Shown here: positions 32,901 through 44,304 of the stretch, piece by piece
Layout of the letters: every line of letters starts with the position of its first letter
Position numbering within the stretch: position 1 is the stretch's first letter
Assembly (NCBI RefSeq): GCF_000350225.1
Contig: NW_005178620.1
Coordinates: 248,001 to 312,000, forward strand
Origin: Chondrus crispus
Lineage: Eukaryota; Rhodophyta; Florideophyceae; Gigartinales; Gigartinaceae
DNA: 64,000 nucleotides
Direction: 5' to 3'
Notes under the pieces: model-generated
The model's database searches: none
What the model saw: only the letters and a program-made list of their open reading frames with translations
Told to the model about the DNA's origin: nothing
Translations under genes and position numbers: made by a program

Positions 32901-33845
32901 ATTAATGATCAAAACAGCCGCCTTCGGTAGGTCTTCATCGGCCGGTGGTAATGACGCTTGCCCTGACTTACGAGCCTCTATTGCATGTACTTTTTTCAAA
33001 ATCGATGCTCGTGCACCCGCCTTGTTCATATTCACGGGCAGATTGAAATTTTTGCACTCTGGGAAGTTGTTGCCCAGCAGGCTCGGAAAAATGTAACGCT
33101 GGATTGTGGAGAAAGACGGAAGAAGTTTCTCCCTTGGAGCGTACGACTGCAAGGCCCAATTAATTGTATTTCTGAAAAACTCGTACTGATCCGAAGTTAG
33201 CCTGTTTGTTCCGGTCACAGCGAGCACGGCTACCAATCTTTGCCAAGATTGAAAACTTGTTTTGGGACGATTAACGCTTAAACATGAGTTGCATTCTGGT
33301 TCTGGTAAGCTTTCAACGCTTGTGTAGTCGAATTCTTGTTGGAGATGGGGTATATGCTCTGACTCATTGAAAGATTCAGGGGCCTGAACATGAGTACAGT
33401 TGGGGTCTGAGAAAATGGCAGATTGACCTGTAGAGTCTGTGTGACCACACGTGTGACCCTGGAAGTACCCTTCATCCAGCTCGACCGGTTTTGTGCTGTA
33501 GCTCATTTTTCTGTCTCCCGAAGCATTCTTGTCGAGACTTTCAGATCGAAATTGATGTTCCGTGAACAATTCCTTGGCCAAAGTAATTGGCTGAAATTTT
33601 GAAGTGGAGACGTCAACCCCAGATTCTGAGTCGGTTTTCATCCGGGTGTCTTTGCTAGTGTCCCATTCGAATCGGTTCTTCTTTTTCCGCCCAAATCGTC
33701 TTGGGCGTGGCCGCTTGCGACTAGCAGAATTAGAGCTTCCCAAGTTTTCCATCTTGATACAGAATGGCGCGTAACTCCGCGATGTGGTGAACGCGTGCTG
33801 CAGTCCTTCCGTCTCACTCCGAAAAGTGAGGGATCTAGAGATCAT
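29913..33845 (-). CDS. CACTA/Plavaka-like DDE transposase
   Basis: ATG at 33843-33845 opens an uninterrupted frame of about 1310 residues, the length expected for CACTA-superfamily transposases. A basic N-terminus (SRKRPRPRRFGRKKKNRF) is followed by a low-complexity region. The catalytic core is in the middle: LLYSDGFNQYKEKQG (first D), then PFNLLPEHRRSRRSVRLLGLTPP, YIGDFLEIAHVSDLLGHNADAACHLCFFRK (second D and the C-x2-C typical of the family), and a C-terminal helix with the acidic residue (FSELLFECAHQPLKRG). The tail (TGDAVQVLVHRSMITSF...) may be another small domain. It cuts and pastes the element DNA in the nucleus. The gene upstream is divergent with a 264-bp shared spacer. Confidence 0.75.
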   Translation of the reverse strand: MISRSLTFRSETEGLQHAFTTSRSYAPFCIKMENLGSSNSASRKRPRPRRFGRKKKNRFEWDTSKDTRMKTDSESGVDVSTSKFQPITLAKELFTEHQFRSESLDKNASGDRKMSYSTKPVELDEGYFQGHTCGHTDSTGQSAIFSDPNCTHVQAPESFNESEHIPHLQQEFDYTSVESLPEPECNSCLSVNRPKTSFQSWQRLVAVLAVTGTNRLTSDQYEFFRNTINWALQSYAPREKLLPSFSTIQRYIFPSLLGNNFPECKNFNLPVNMNKAGARASILKKVHAIEARKSGQASLPPADEDLPKAAVLIINPSAWVEMDVFCKPTWDLLKLGTVAESKLDLACPHFNTIARIPIVSERSDILERPHFAIFSARSHSNYCENFLIPGQNVTVVLDSPDDQEFYEGDCIDELDGVLGETKLARSVDNVPERTLDSVQTAPSNENRSNFRNGKPWEPGDIYTLFHPRSYPNYLCMIIHRRGGYCASGAKVELVWIPRTTSSLCGTQNDHQQHMARQTILKITAHAISNAQVTKGPAFHKDDENRGALKRRCTLGEETCQCTLSQGSILGSNARYFVYRVLLYSDGFNQYKEKQGSAGGIYMLPFNLLPEHRRSRRSVRLLGLTPPGVNTSDVLHIITDDLFRAATDGIHTTDAEGNPVVVYIQVIGYIGDFLEIAHVSDLLGHNADAACHLCFFRKQKINPNKSSNGYTTELSSRNSSCFRSGPRTEAIRQSTQSENEKLRELQFLGMAPSSSDKTSRNPMFYLHRKMNEAKESGKIPKAKCGHPIFDPSFDPYRSVLVAPDHLLAGNAINILTTCFLSIESHESIRRIDAMVCESLKANMLVTQASIYDVKNKKLHTTSISGTFSILLVAGHVFADEFGTRSTTHRLSPQPSSALQEAVNVLSMLKDLIAKTYWYPKINVDGYKAVKNFNRGKGFDRLKELMDYACEYVKACDRLCRISEHAKRHIDKPNLHRFIELFTHSIPAMGHVRHFSELLFECAHQPLKRGVAMSNRRDPQLQSVRHVLADDWQNRLAAITHKTHTEHSADLESLKRFLDGKLHTPASSKATDEREHVSESIFIRPVMEKLLSEQNRTTSNRNNSHWKPMQRDGRTDKQLESLLDKTVLPQNDGKRRVMFFRFARRYKKFIGGCKTSFMPDICDKISTGDAVQVLVHRSMITSFVLSLPSTSEILQIPEDYILCVFAIAKILEWEDESTAGPVFKIGPYAFVYRCNRYGGGFLRVDAKDDCHLLELNANVRRVGLIHACSLSRAAPECKVSNNGEQFQHDETLLEGGNFYYITREMGYPPRMG

Positions 33846-34109
33846 TACACAAAGCAACTGTTCACTTGTTTTTAAATAATTCCAACAAACTAGGCAGATA
33901 TTAACATGTAGTGTATTTTCAAAACTGCAAAAGCTAAAAGTTTTCGTTGCTCTGCTCGCGGGAAACCGAAAACAAAAACGTTTGAAACAACTAGACCATT
34001 AATACCTTTCATCCGAACAACAATGGCCAAGCGTTCCTGGCGGTGGCACAAAAATCGTTCGCGCAGCCTTTCTTGATACATAGTTATTGGAATAGGCGTT
34101 CAGTGTGCA
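33846..34109. promoter_or_regulatory. Divergent intergenic spacer
   Basis: 264 bp between the head-to-head transposase and the 34110 gene would have to carry both promoters. It is moderately AT-rich, with no clear TATA box or repeat. Confidence 0.35.
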
Positions 34110-36485
34110 ATGCCTTTGCAATTTGAACGGTCAGGAGCAGCGAGAAGCAAGCGAAATGGAAAGAGGAAGAGCGGTGGTACTGTCAAGGAAGGCGGAAATG
34201 CAAGAAGGAGAACAAACGTGGCACATTTGAACTCAGTTTTTCCTCGATCGGGGACAAATGAAAATGAAATCACAAATCTCATGCCAGATCGAAACGAATG
34301 TGGTAATGTACATCAACATGACGATCGCGACAAAGAGAACATCCCGTTTGCAGGTGATCCACCTCAACATAGGCCAAGCAACCGTAGTAGAAGTGATAAG
34401 GGCCCTCGTGCAAACTTTTCCGACATGGAAACGCAGCCTCCATCGAATTATGAATGGACACCTATTGCTCAAACTGGAAATGGAAACGAGAATATCAATC
34501 GAGAAGAGATTAGTGGCGAAAAAGAGGCTAGAAAGTCAATTTGTGTGCGTACGCAGTGTCCAGAAGCTCCTGTGATGGATACAGATCAGCGACCCAATCG
34601 GGACAACGCCATGGCTAATGTTGGACCAATCAATATGGCTGGAAATGGAATGGGTGCTGTTCGGTTGTTCCTATCCAACATGCAAACGTCACTACTCCAT
34701 CGATTGGATGAGCTTGACATGAAATTTGGATGTCAAACAGAAGTGATTCTGGAAATGAAGGAGGAAATCAAGGATCTACTGGCTGTATCAGCACGCAACG
34801 GCTCAGGAGCTCTTTCGGCGTCAAAGCTGAAGAAAGTCCCATCTCATACCTCAAAGTGGGCTTTTAAAGAGGTCGTGGAAAAGGAGAACAGGACGGTCAG
34901 GCATCAAGTTGCTCAAGTCTTTCACGCGGCACTACTGTCATAAGTGCTATCCGAATCGGTTTCTTACCTAATGGAGCACACATGGTCGTTAGGCACTACT
35001 ATTGCTCACACGCACTTGGCGATGTCGGCTTTCTTGTACGGACACCAGAAGAATTCCACAAAGGAGGCGTTCGGGAAGGGACTTGCTCGGGTGCATTGCG
35101 ACTTCAAGTTTCGTTTCGTGAGAAAAGTTTTTGCAGCTGCCCATTTCAAGATGAGTGCCGCACAGCGATTAAAAATTACGCCTGGCGACTCGGGGAAAAA
35201 TGGTGAAGCAGCAGTTCCAATCGTTCAAAGCGCATTGAATAATGGGGTGAGGTCCGCAAGCCCCGTGGCGCTCTACTGGCTTGACCTGCGTTATGTCAAT
35301 CGAAGAACAATATGCAAGACTCGTCTGCTTGTTGAAACCAAAGCAAAACCGGAAAAGAGTGATATCCATACAGCAAAAGGGAGAGAGAGCCTTTACATCG
35401 CTCACAACGTGTATTCCATGGCTACGGAATTTTTGAGAGAGTCACGTGTGCACGGTAAGAAGCGGTTCTACGAGGATATAGGGTTTGCATTGAGACCATG
35501 GGAGACGAGTAGAGGGATACCAGTGGAATTTGGTCAGCCTATTATTGCATTCAAGTACCCAGAGCATGATTATAATCAGGCAGATTACATTGCATGCGCA
35601 ATGACTCAAGAAGTACCAAATGCAAATGTTTGGAATATGGAGGAATTGCAAAAGATCAGTTCTTCCCGCCTTGAACTGGAGGTCCTTCTCACCCATTCAG
35701 TTTTGGTCGGAGACGGTCTACTGAAGAACGGTGGACAGAAGAAGGGGTTCCAGCCTGCTGAATATAAGAAAATGCACCGCAGTGTCGACCTTGCCAAAAT
35801 TGCCATTAACTTCCAAGTTGCGTTCACGCAAGCCGAAAGCGTCGAAGGTTTCCTCTCAAGCCACGCGGCATCTTTGAGAACGGTCTACAGAACGGCTCTG
35901 TTGTTTAGGACGTTTGTTATAGATGTCATTAATGGACGCAGTCACCTTGACATGCCATCGACCCTCAAAGATATTGATCATCCTAATCGATCCCGAAACA
36001 TACGAAATGTGCCTAGAAAGACAGTACTGGCAAAAGAGCACGAGAGTGATGGGAAAATAGAATTTGCGGGAGAGATTGATGAGACAATCTCTGGAAAGAA
36101 CCACTCCTCATCTCCGCCGAATTGCCCAGATGCTGATTCCGATTGCAGCCAAGAGACAGAATCGTTTCAGAGGGGAAGCACAGTTGTCCGTCTAAGAATC
36201 AGAGACTTCCTTCCTGGAATCTCGAAGCAGAAGGATATTCTTGATTCGCAAATCTTGCGGATGTCCCCTGCAAAATTTTATAAATTGTGTGCTAGCTCAC
36301 CTACACCGCCGCCAAACGAGACAGACTGCGAAGCGTTAGACGACCGATCAAATGAGACGAGAGCGAACACAATTTTTGGGCATTACGGGGATCGCATTCA
36401 TCGCGACGGCGACTGGGATGACTGCTCGGACGATGACATAGACTTCGATCATTTGTTGTACGTTAATGCTTCTCACGAAAAATGA
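34110..36485 (+). pseudogene. Accessory gene of CACTA/Plavaka-like element, one in-frame stop
   Basis: ATG at 34110 gives a 277-codon frame that ends at TAA 34941-34943. The same frame is open again for 513 codons to 36485. No splice signals bracket the stop, so a nonsense mutation or read-through is the simplest reading. The first part is basic, then polar, ending with a predicted coiled coil (SLLHRLDELDMKFG ... VILEMKEEIKDLL). The second part looks globular (VRKVFAAAHFKMSAAQRL, VALYWLDLRYVNRRT) and ends in an acidic stretch (DWDDCSDDDIDFDHL). No family recognised. It is divergent from the transposase and probably belongs to the same element. Confidence 0.5.
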
Positions 36486-37488
36486 AGAACCGGGGGAAAC
36501 CCGTTGACGACAGTTCGGAGCTCGCTTTTTGTTGTTGGTGGCTTCGAAATGGGTGCTCTCGGTAAAGCGCCCTGGCTCAACCCAGAGGTCGTTTGGGGAA
36601 TGTTCGGTGTGGAACCGGGGATGGGTGGCAAGTTGAGTTCCGTTTGCATCTGCCGAACTTTCCCCTAGAAGAATCATGTCGAGTAATTTCTGGGGAATAC
36701 AGTAGCAAATGGTAATTTTTTCTAAAACTCAGGAGTGTTTTGAGAGTGTATGCCTGCTCCACGCCCCCGCTCCTCCGATTGAGGCTGCTGGCATCACCGT
36801 CCCACCTCGTGTGCGGTGGCATACTCAATTTGATTATTTAATGGAACCATTTTCGGATCATTTAAATTAAGATAATTTTTTGTGCACCGCCCGCTGTCGC
36901 TAGTGCGGCGGTCGCGCTCGGTCCCGTGCCGCGCGGTGCGCTACACCACGCGCTCGGCGCGCGCCGTCATACCAACAGGCGCTTTGCAAATACCTTCGGG
37001 GACCCTGGATGTGCATCAAGCTCTGCTAAACGACAGCGAGGCGACGCGGCGGCTGCTGTCGCGCTCTGGGTGCGCATATCTGGTTGATCCGCGTCAAGGA
37101 AGATGCCATCTCCCCCGACATCAATCTTTTCTTCAACGCCATGCCACACACGATGAGCCCCTGGACCATAGCCGCTCTATCCACCTCCACCCCTCCCAAA
37201 GGTGACAGAGCCCGCTCACTTCTTACTGACAACGTCCAATTTGTACGTGGATTTGAATTGCACGCTTCTTTCGTCCCTCCGCGCTTCGCCCTCTGCCGCG
37301 GCTGAATCGAAGATGCCCAATCGATCCGTCGAGCTGGCATATCCCCAGTCTCAGTCCCACCCGCCCTGCACACAGCCCCCCGACCCAGATCCCGACCCCG
37401 ACCTCGACCTAGACCCCGACCACGCCCTTCAATCTGACTTGATCCACAGCATAGAGTTTTTCTAGCATTTCCACCGCGATTCGCCTAG
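36486..37488. other. No gene seen
   Basis: Short frames only. A CCCGAC-type hexamer run lies near 37380-37430. The right end of the CACTA/Plavaka-like element should be here, but no inverted copy of the sequence starting CACTGCAAAGG (28069) was found. Confidence 0.4.
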
Positions 37489-38835
37489 TCGCCTCTTCTG
37501 TTCCGCCGATACGCCTGCGATCTAACTTCTCACCAAGATGCTCACCTCATCGCTGCATATGCAAGCTCCGGACTCGGCGCCATTGTGGGTACGGCAAGTG
37601 ATACCTTCGCTTCTATCGCCAGCGCCGTGGCTGGTACTGCCATTCTTGAGACAAGCCTTCCCTTCTTTTATTGCAACTCGCTCGCTATGTGCGTATTTAA
37701 TCATCTCTACGTCGACCAGGTCTGTGGGCCCTTTGGATATCCCCAAAGATTGTCCTACGCAACGTACATATGCAAAGAGGATAATCTGTACATGAAATAT
37801 CACGATCTGAGGACGTGGGGATCCAACTCGGCGTTTGTTGCCCTTCCTTTTGTTATCGTTGCCATCGGTATTCTCGTATCACTTGTTTGCACTGTTTATC
37901 CGCTGTATGGAAAGTATGCTGTTTCATACGAAAGTTAGGCACTCTGTGTTGTTCGTGGCGTACGGATAACGATGCGGCGCAACTACGTCATCGGATATGT
38001 CCTGTTTATTGCTGCGTCAGCTGCTTTATGCTTTGGTTTCTTCGGCCCACTGTCAGAATTTCAGAGTGACCAAGGGCTTGGAAAGGTGAAAGTCCAGAGA
38101 ATGGTACTCGACGGCTCCAGTGGACAGTGCGGAGAGAAGTATTTGAACTTTTCGGGCGGCGAGGAGGTGAATCCCGTCCCGGTGCCACAAGGAGGTGTAC
38201 TGAAAATGGATCATTATCGGCCGATGACCGTGTCAAGAAGGAGTCTTGGAAATGCAAACTCGACGTCGTGGCGCTTGTTTGGATGTCTCATTTTGGGAGT
38301 GCTCTTGGCGGCCACTATGACTGGAATCACTTGTGATCATTTCACGTCAGCGACTGCTCTCCCTACCGCTAAAGTTACCGCATTTGTCCAGAGTGGCAAT
38401 TTGTCAAAGGCTATTATCCAAGCAATTACTAATGGTTTAATTATTACAGCGCTCCAGGCCTTGCTGATTGCTATCGCACTACTCTCGTCTTACAAACTTA
38501 TCGGGGCGTACGGAACTGGTTTGACTACGCTGGGGTTTCTATGTTCTTTTGGTTCCAGAACAACGTCAACGATGATGAACCACGTCGCTGAGAACTCAAA
38601 TAATATCTCTTGCGCCTTCAGGATGCGATACTGGCGGCGAACGTTCTGTGAAGTGCTAAGTTTAGTAAGCAGTACTACAACAGTATCAAATACTGAATTC
38701 GCAAACCGAGCTTCAGTGCTGACGGCATGCACGCTCTTCCTAGCTGTTGCACACCAGTCTGGGCTAGTTCTATCACCACGCGGCTTAGTAAGCCCGTCTG
38801 GGAGATTCTACACAAGGGCATTGATGGGAATCTAA
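37489..38835 (+). pseudogene. Membrane H+-translocating pyrophosphatase (V-PPase) relic
   Basis: One frame, interrupted by TAG 37936-37938, matches the second half of V-PPases in order. GTASDTFASIASAVAGTAIL corresponds to the DLF-x-S segment after the substrate loop. Hydrophobic segments follow (FVALPFVIVAIGILVSLVC; YVIGYVLFIAASAALCFG; WRLFGCLILGVLLAATMTG; LIITALQALLIAIALLSSYKL). Then comes GAYGTGLTTLGFLC with AENSNNI where the family has DNAGGIAE, and a last helix. The catalytic DNVGD-type aspartates and the GGAWDNAK segment are absent. Five or so membrane spans remain of about sixteen. I read it as a decayed, partial host-type gene; a divergent paralogue is less likely. Confidence 0.5.
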
Positions 38836-39655
38836 TAGCGATGAATTACGGTGTTTACGAAGAGGCTGGGGCTCATTCTGTACGGATAGCGGTCGTGCCG
38901 GACTGTCACGAGCCTCGGAAAGTGCCCTTTGGAGATGTGCAATAGTGGTGGTGGGTATGTCGACAGACGAATATCGTGGTGCAGACGACTGCTCAGTGCT
39001 GCAATATCTAGGGATGTTTCTGAAAGCCACTTGGTGGTTGTCAGAAGCTGCAGAAGTGTCGAAACAGTATTCTGCGTTATGCATATGACAAATCAATCCT
39101 ATGAAGAGCTGTATGGCACAACAACGTTCACCATATTAGGCAAATGCTCAATGTAGGTGCGTCACCAAGCAGTTTGTCGCGAAAAAATCTGATGAAACGT
39201 TGTTGCGAAACAATAAATGGCATCGAAGAGCGATCCACCGGATACGTTCTTATCGTTAGATGGAGCAATACAAATGCGCTGATGTCACTCTCAGTCATAG
39301 TAAAAGTCAACACTGAGCGTAACGTGCAGAAAAATAAAAATCAATCGACATGAAACACTGTTGCAGCCAACGGGACAGTGGTAATAGCACTGTTTCATGG
39401 CTCCACAGTATCATGAGGTGATTATGCATATTTACCACTCCAGGTCGCTAATCAGCAGCAACACATATTACAGGAGTTTCAGTGAATGTAGATGAAGGAA
39501 TAGCGCGAACAAACCAATAACACGCATTGTTCCAATACGTTAAAAAAAATACCGCAGAAATTCGAACACATTATTACAGATGATCTGAACACTAATATTA
39601 TGCCTTCACAATACTGTATGAAACCGCCCAAATTACTATTTTTGTTCTAATTATC
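38836..39655. other. No gene seen; AT-rich
   Basis: Several short frames, none coherent. The last bases (TTCTAATTATCAG, ending 39657) look like an intron 3' end with a branch site, so upstream exons of the next gene may lie here. Confidence 0.35.
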
Positions 39656-42600
39656 AGGAAGATGCCCCTGCTGTGATCAAGAAGGGCGTCCATGTCAAGC
39701 TGTTCGCAGTTGTGAGAGATGCAGTTATGGAAGTGGGGACTGCGAAACTGTCTACAGCTGGGGACGAGAGTGAAATTGTGCAACGCAGACTACACTTGCA
39801 TAAACTTCCCCAAACCGCGAAACAAGACCTCGTGGTCGTAACGGGTGCATCGCTCACGACGAATGCAAGTAATCATCCCTATCCCTACAAATTCAATGGA
39901 GGTGAGGGACCACCTGAAAAATTATGTGATTTGCACACTGCTGGCCTCTACTCCTGGGACACGAGGATGATGATTCCAGTAGAAGCTCAGGCCGAAGAAG
40001 AGAACAATCCTTCCGGTCTGAAAAGGTCGTGTGAATTACCGCCCGCACCGAGACCAGCTGACCAAAGACCGAAACCCGAAGAAGCAGGAAAAATGCAATT
40101 TGATACCGCTGCGACGGCCTTACGAGCCTCTGGTATCTCGGATGTAGAGGTGACGAAGCCATTGAAGTTACCCCTGCTATGCCTGCGCCAGTGATTGACG
40201 TTGACAAAATGGTTCCTGCCGCACCAGAAGATGAGGATCTAGGTGATACGATCGAGCTCGCTGAGCATGAAAAAGATGTCAATATCCGCTGCTACGACAT
40301 GTCTGCCTACGTGAGAGTGGAAGTGAGCGTTATGCTGTCCCAAGTTCTCCAGCCACCTTGTACACTTCGGAATACTGCAACCAAGTATGTCAAACGGCTT
40401 GAGGAGGGCTTCATAACCTACGGCTACGACTACGGAAGCGGGTTGATGACAATAACTATTCGTCGTGTTGAGAACCCGAATGTGGGTGATGTGGACCTTG
40501 GTGGCCTCGTCATGGAAAATCGGTTGGCCGATGATGGGCACGGTAGTGAGGTCGTCTCAAGGTATTTGAGGGGTGATATACGTGCGGTTGTTGTCGATGG
40601 TCTTCATCGTCGACAGAGTATGAAGAATATATTGCATACTCGAGGTGAGGAACCCGGGCTGAAATGGCTACATGAACCGCTCCGTATGGTGCTTATTCTT
40701 CGCCGTGATGGGAAGGACATGAACAGCACCGAGATGCTTCACCTTGGCTCCCATCGGAATCAGGTAGCATCGACAGTGCGTCTTTTCGAGAGCTTGAAAG
40801 AACATATTCGCGGTGTCCTGTCCTATCTCAAGTCTTTCGCATTAGAAACTGGCCTCACCGTCGATGAAGTAAGGCCGTCGAATGTTGCCGCAGAGATGTG
40901 CACATCGGAGATTATTCCGAACATGAAGAAGCCCACGTATCGCCGCTACGCAAGGATTGCCAAGATTTTCGCGAAATATCCCCGTGCATTTGATAGGCTG
41001 TTGTCCTTCAAACCCGATGAGCGACCGAAGATTGGGGCTGTGCATCTTGACCACAGCAAGTTTTACGAGGTCGATGAGTGCAGTGTTATGCTCTTCCTGG
41101 ATAGCATACATGCATATGTCCGCAACCCTGCATCTTCAGGGGCATTTGACGCAACTCCCTTCTTTGGAACGGCTATGGAACTTTACCAGATTTGTCGCCG
41201 TAAGCTCAACCTATATGGCATTCCAGGACGACTGTCCTTTTCGGAGTTCCTAGAAGTACAAGTGAAGCAACCAAAAAACAAGACAAGTTCCATTGGTGAT
41301 CTTTTCGTGAACAGTATGAGATTGTTTTCCAGCAAGAAGGTAGATGAAGATAAGAACTCGCAGAGATCCTCACGTTTTGGTTCAAGGATTACCTCCCATT
41401 TCGAGCCGAAACAAGCCGGGAATAAGCCCAAGGCAGCGCCAGCGGCAGGTGCATCGACTTCTACAGCGGCAGTGCCATCTTCCGTCGTCGTCAAGTCAAA
41501 CGGCTCTGGTGGTGCGAAGACACCCGTGCTGTCACCCGCGAAAACAGGCTCGAGGACGCCCATCACATCATCTCCCGAACCAGCCCCATCTCGTCGCAGT
41601 GGTCGTAAGCGGAAAGCTTCACCTCCTCCTTCACCTCCTATTAAAGTCTTCACCACGACTGAATCCCGTCCAAAGGCGAAGAAGAAGGCGAAGAAGAAGG
41701 CCACTTGGGCCAAGCAGACTGCCACGAACACACCGCTTTCTGTCCAACCTGTCCGACCTCCGATCGAAATTGTTGATACGGACGGGTCTCGTGAGCCCCT
41801 CCTACGCAAATCTGAAGTGCTTTTCGATGAATTCTTGCCTCCTCTGCTCCCTGTCGGTTACAGAGATGCACCCGTTTACCGTGGTGAGGTTGACCCTTGG
41901 TGGAAAGATGCCCTGCTGAGGACTCCCTCCGAAGTCGTCTCTATTGCCAATAAAGTGCAAGCCGACGGAGGCGAATTGCACCACACTCCATTGCTAGGAG
42001 CTTTGCATATTCCCTTAGGTCATAGAGCTCACAATTTCGTGGACGTTGAAGATTTGACCTATATGCATCGAGTGGCCTGGCTCATGGCTGCTCAAAAGCA
42101 GCACCTCGAATCAGTGAGGCAGGCAAACCCCGTTTTGGGTGACTCAGAAAGTGAGCTAGATTGGGATACGGTAACGTCGTCCTTTGAAAAAGACGAAGGT
42201 AGGGCATACTTTATGAGGAAAGGAATGCTACTGCAGGAGCGTGGGTTCTGCATACTGGAAGGTTTTGCAGAACCACACTCGCTGGCCAAAGAAGTGATAC
42301 AGGCCCGGCAACCCCCTCTTAGCATTGTGAACACGGACACTGGTATTCAGGAGCTATTCGACCACTATCTTTCAACGTTTCCAGGAGAGAATGCGCTGAA
42401 AAAGGAGAAGAATCGCACTCTTTGGAACCCGATAGTCAACTTGGGGGAGTCAGAAGGTGATAAGAAATCCCGGAACGAAGACAAGGCCCGTTATTCCAGC
42501 ACCAGGATGTTGCTCATGGAAGAAACCGAAGAAAACCCAGAAAATGTGTGGGCCTCTGTTCGTCGAGCTATGCTTGATGCATGGTTGGGGCAGTTGGCTG

Positions 42601-43330
42601 TACTGATTGGGCTCACAGATGGAGTGTTTGGAAAGATGCGCATGCCGGTGACAGGCAGACGCCTACTTTTAACTGGCAATAATTGCCCTCGCCAAGTACC
42701 GCACAACGATTTTCAGGTGCGAAGTCGGAATGAGCAAGATAAGTGCTCGGGGTACTTCCTCATGGTGAACGGTAATGACCCCTTCCCTATCTGGTTCTGT
42801 GAGTACTCTCATAAGTTTGTATTCAAGTCCGTGGTTGAGCTGGGACACTTGTCAAGAGGTTTGACACTACGCAAACTCACCGTTCCCCCTTCTCCGTATT
42901 TGTCGGTCATGGTTATGCAACGCATGCTGGCGCAGGTTATGAAAGTCGCCTATCAAATAAGCTCACCACTCGCTACCACCTCTATTTCATTCCAGAAGAC
43001 GTATCTCTCCCTGATTCAGTAGCATTTGCCTTCGGGGATTCGCTGAGGTTCGAAGGGGACGATGTTTTGGAAATAATCGAGAAGGAGCTGTGTGAAAAGG
43101 GGACAGAAGGTGAGAATAGGATAGAAAGGACCGCTGCCAGAATTGGGCCATTGGCGGGAGAGCACAATGATGAGGACGGAAATGATGTGGATAGAAGCCG
43201 CGGCGAAAGAAATGCCAATGCTGATGATGATGAAGACAGCGAATGGAATGCCAGTGCTGATGATGACGATGACGATTTCCAGACCAAAGGCGATGCAAGC
43301 GATGGTGATTCTTGCTTAACAGTTCAATAA
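39656..43330 (+). pseudogene. ParB-like domain plus 2OG-Fe(II) dioxygenase-like protein, frameshifted
   Basis: Three frames form one gene: 39656-40150, 40150-42890 (long frame, ATG 40179) and 42895-43330. The middle frame has a ParB/Srx-like motif (AVVVDGLHRRQSMKNI, near 40590) with ILRRDGKDMNSTEMLHLGSHRNQ after it. A Ser/Pro/Lys-rich linker with nuclear-localisation-like runs follows (GRKRKASPPPSP, KAKKKAKKKA). The C-terminal domain carries HxD (PHNDF, 42702-42710), a distal His in GHGYATHAGAGY (about 42908-42940) and an Arg in TTRYHLYF. This is the order of Fe- and 2-oxoglutarate-binding residues in dioxygenases, including the TET/JBP class. The last 90 residues are acidic. The exact class is not established. 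Confidence 0.5.
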
Positions 43331-43649
43331 AATCCTTCCGCCAACTGCCTTCACCCCTGAGCAAATCGATGCCCTTAATGCTATGCTGCAGATGTCAGGA
43401 GGTTACTTGTTTTGTTGTTCCTTCTTTTGTGTTGTTGGTGGGATGCTGAAAGTCGTCTTTGGGAGGAAGGGAGGAAAGTTGCAATAGAGAATCATGTTCG
43501 TCATCCGGGTCAGTGGCAATAATGGGATGGTCATTGTCGTAGATGTCGTGGTGGTGTTCCTGATCGACGTGGACAGCAACAAGTGTGATCAAGTAAATTT
43601 AGCCAAAGCACTGTTCGGGCGAACAGTCGGGATTTGCTGGTCATGGTTC
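43331..43649. other. No gene seen
   Basis: 3' flank of the ParB/dioxygenase gene, up to the assembly gap. Confidence 0.4.
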
Positions 43650-44304
43650 NNNNNNNNNNNNNNNNNNNNNNNNNNNNNNNNNNNNNNNNNNNNNNNNNNN
43701 NNNNNNNNNNNNNNNNNNNNNNNNNNNNNNNNNNNNNNNNNNNNNNNNNNNNNNNNNNNNNNNNNNNNNNNNNNNNNNNNNNNNNNNNNNNNNNNNNNNN
43801 NNNNNNNNNNNNNNNNNNNNNNNNNNNNNNNNNNNNNNNNNNNNNNNNNNNNNNNNNNNNNNNNNNNNNNNNNNNNNNNNNNNNNNNNNNNNNNNNNNNN
43901 NNNNNNNNNNNNNNNNNNNNNNNNNNNNNNNNNNNNNNNNNNNNNNNNNNNNNNNNNNNNNNNNNNNNNNNNNNNNNNNNNNNNNNNNNNNNNNNNNNNN
44001 NNNNNNNNNNNNNNNNNNNNNNNNNNNNNNNNNNNNNNNNNNNNNNNNNNNNNNNNNNNNNNNNNNNNNNNNNNNNNNNNNNNNNNNNNNNNNNNNNNNN
44101 NNNNNNNNNNNNNNNNNNNNNNNNNNNNNNNNNNNNNNNNNNNNNNNNNNNNNNNNNNNNNNNNNNNNNNNNNNNNNNNNNNNNNNNNNNNNNNNNNNNN
44201 NNNNNNNNNNNNNNNNNNNNNNNNNNNNNNNNNNNNNNNNNNNNNNNNNNNNNNNNNNNNNNNNNNNNNNNNNNNNNNNNNNNNNNNNNNNNNNNNNNNN
44301 NNNN
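43650..44304. other. Assembly gap, 655 Ns
   Basis: Unsequenced. It lies directly against a palindromic minisatellite, the kind of DNA that breaks assemblies, so its true length may differ. Confidence 0.99.

Noticed and set aside
39673..40194. Separate small gene before the ParB-like ORF
   Set aside because: Its frame joins the next at about 40150 with matching composition, so it is taken as the broken N-terminal part of the same gene.
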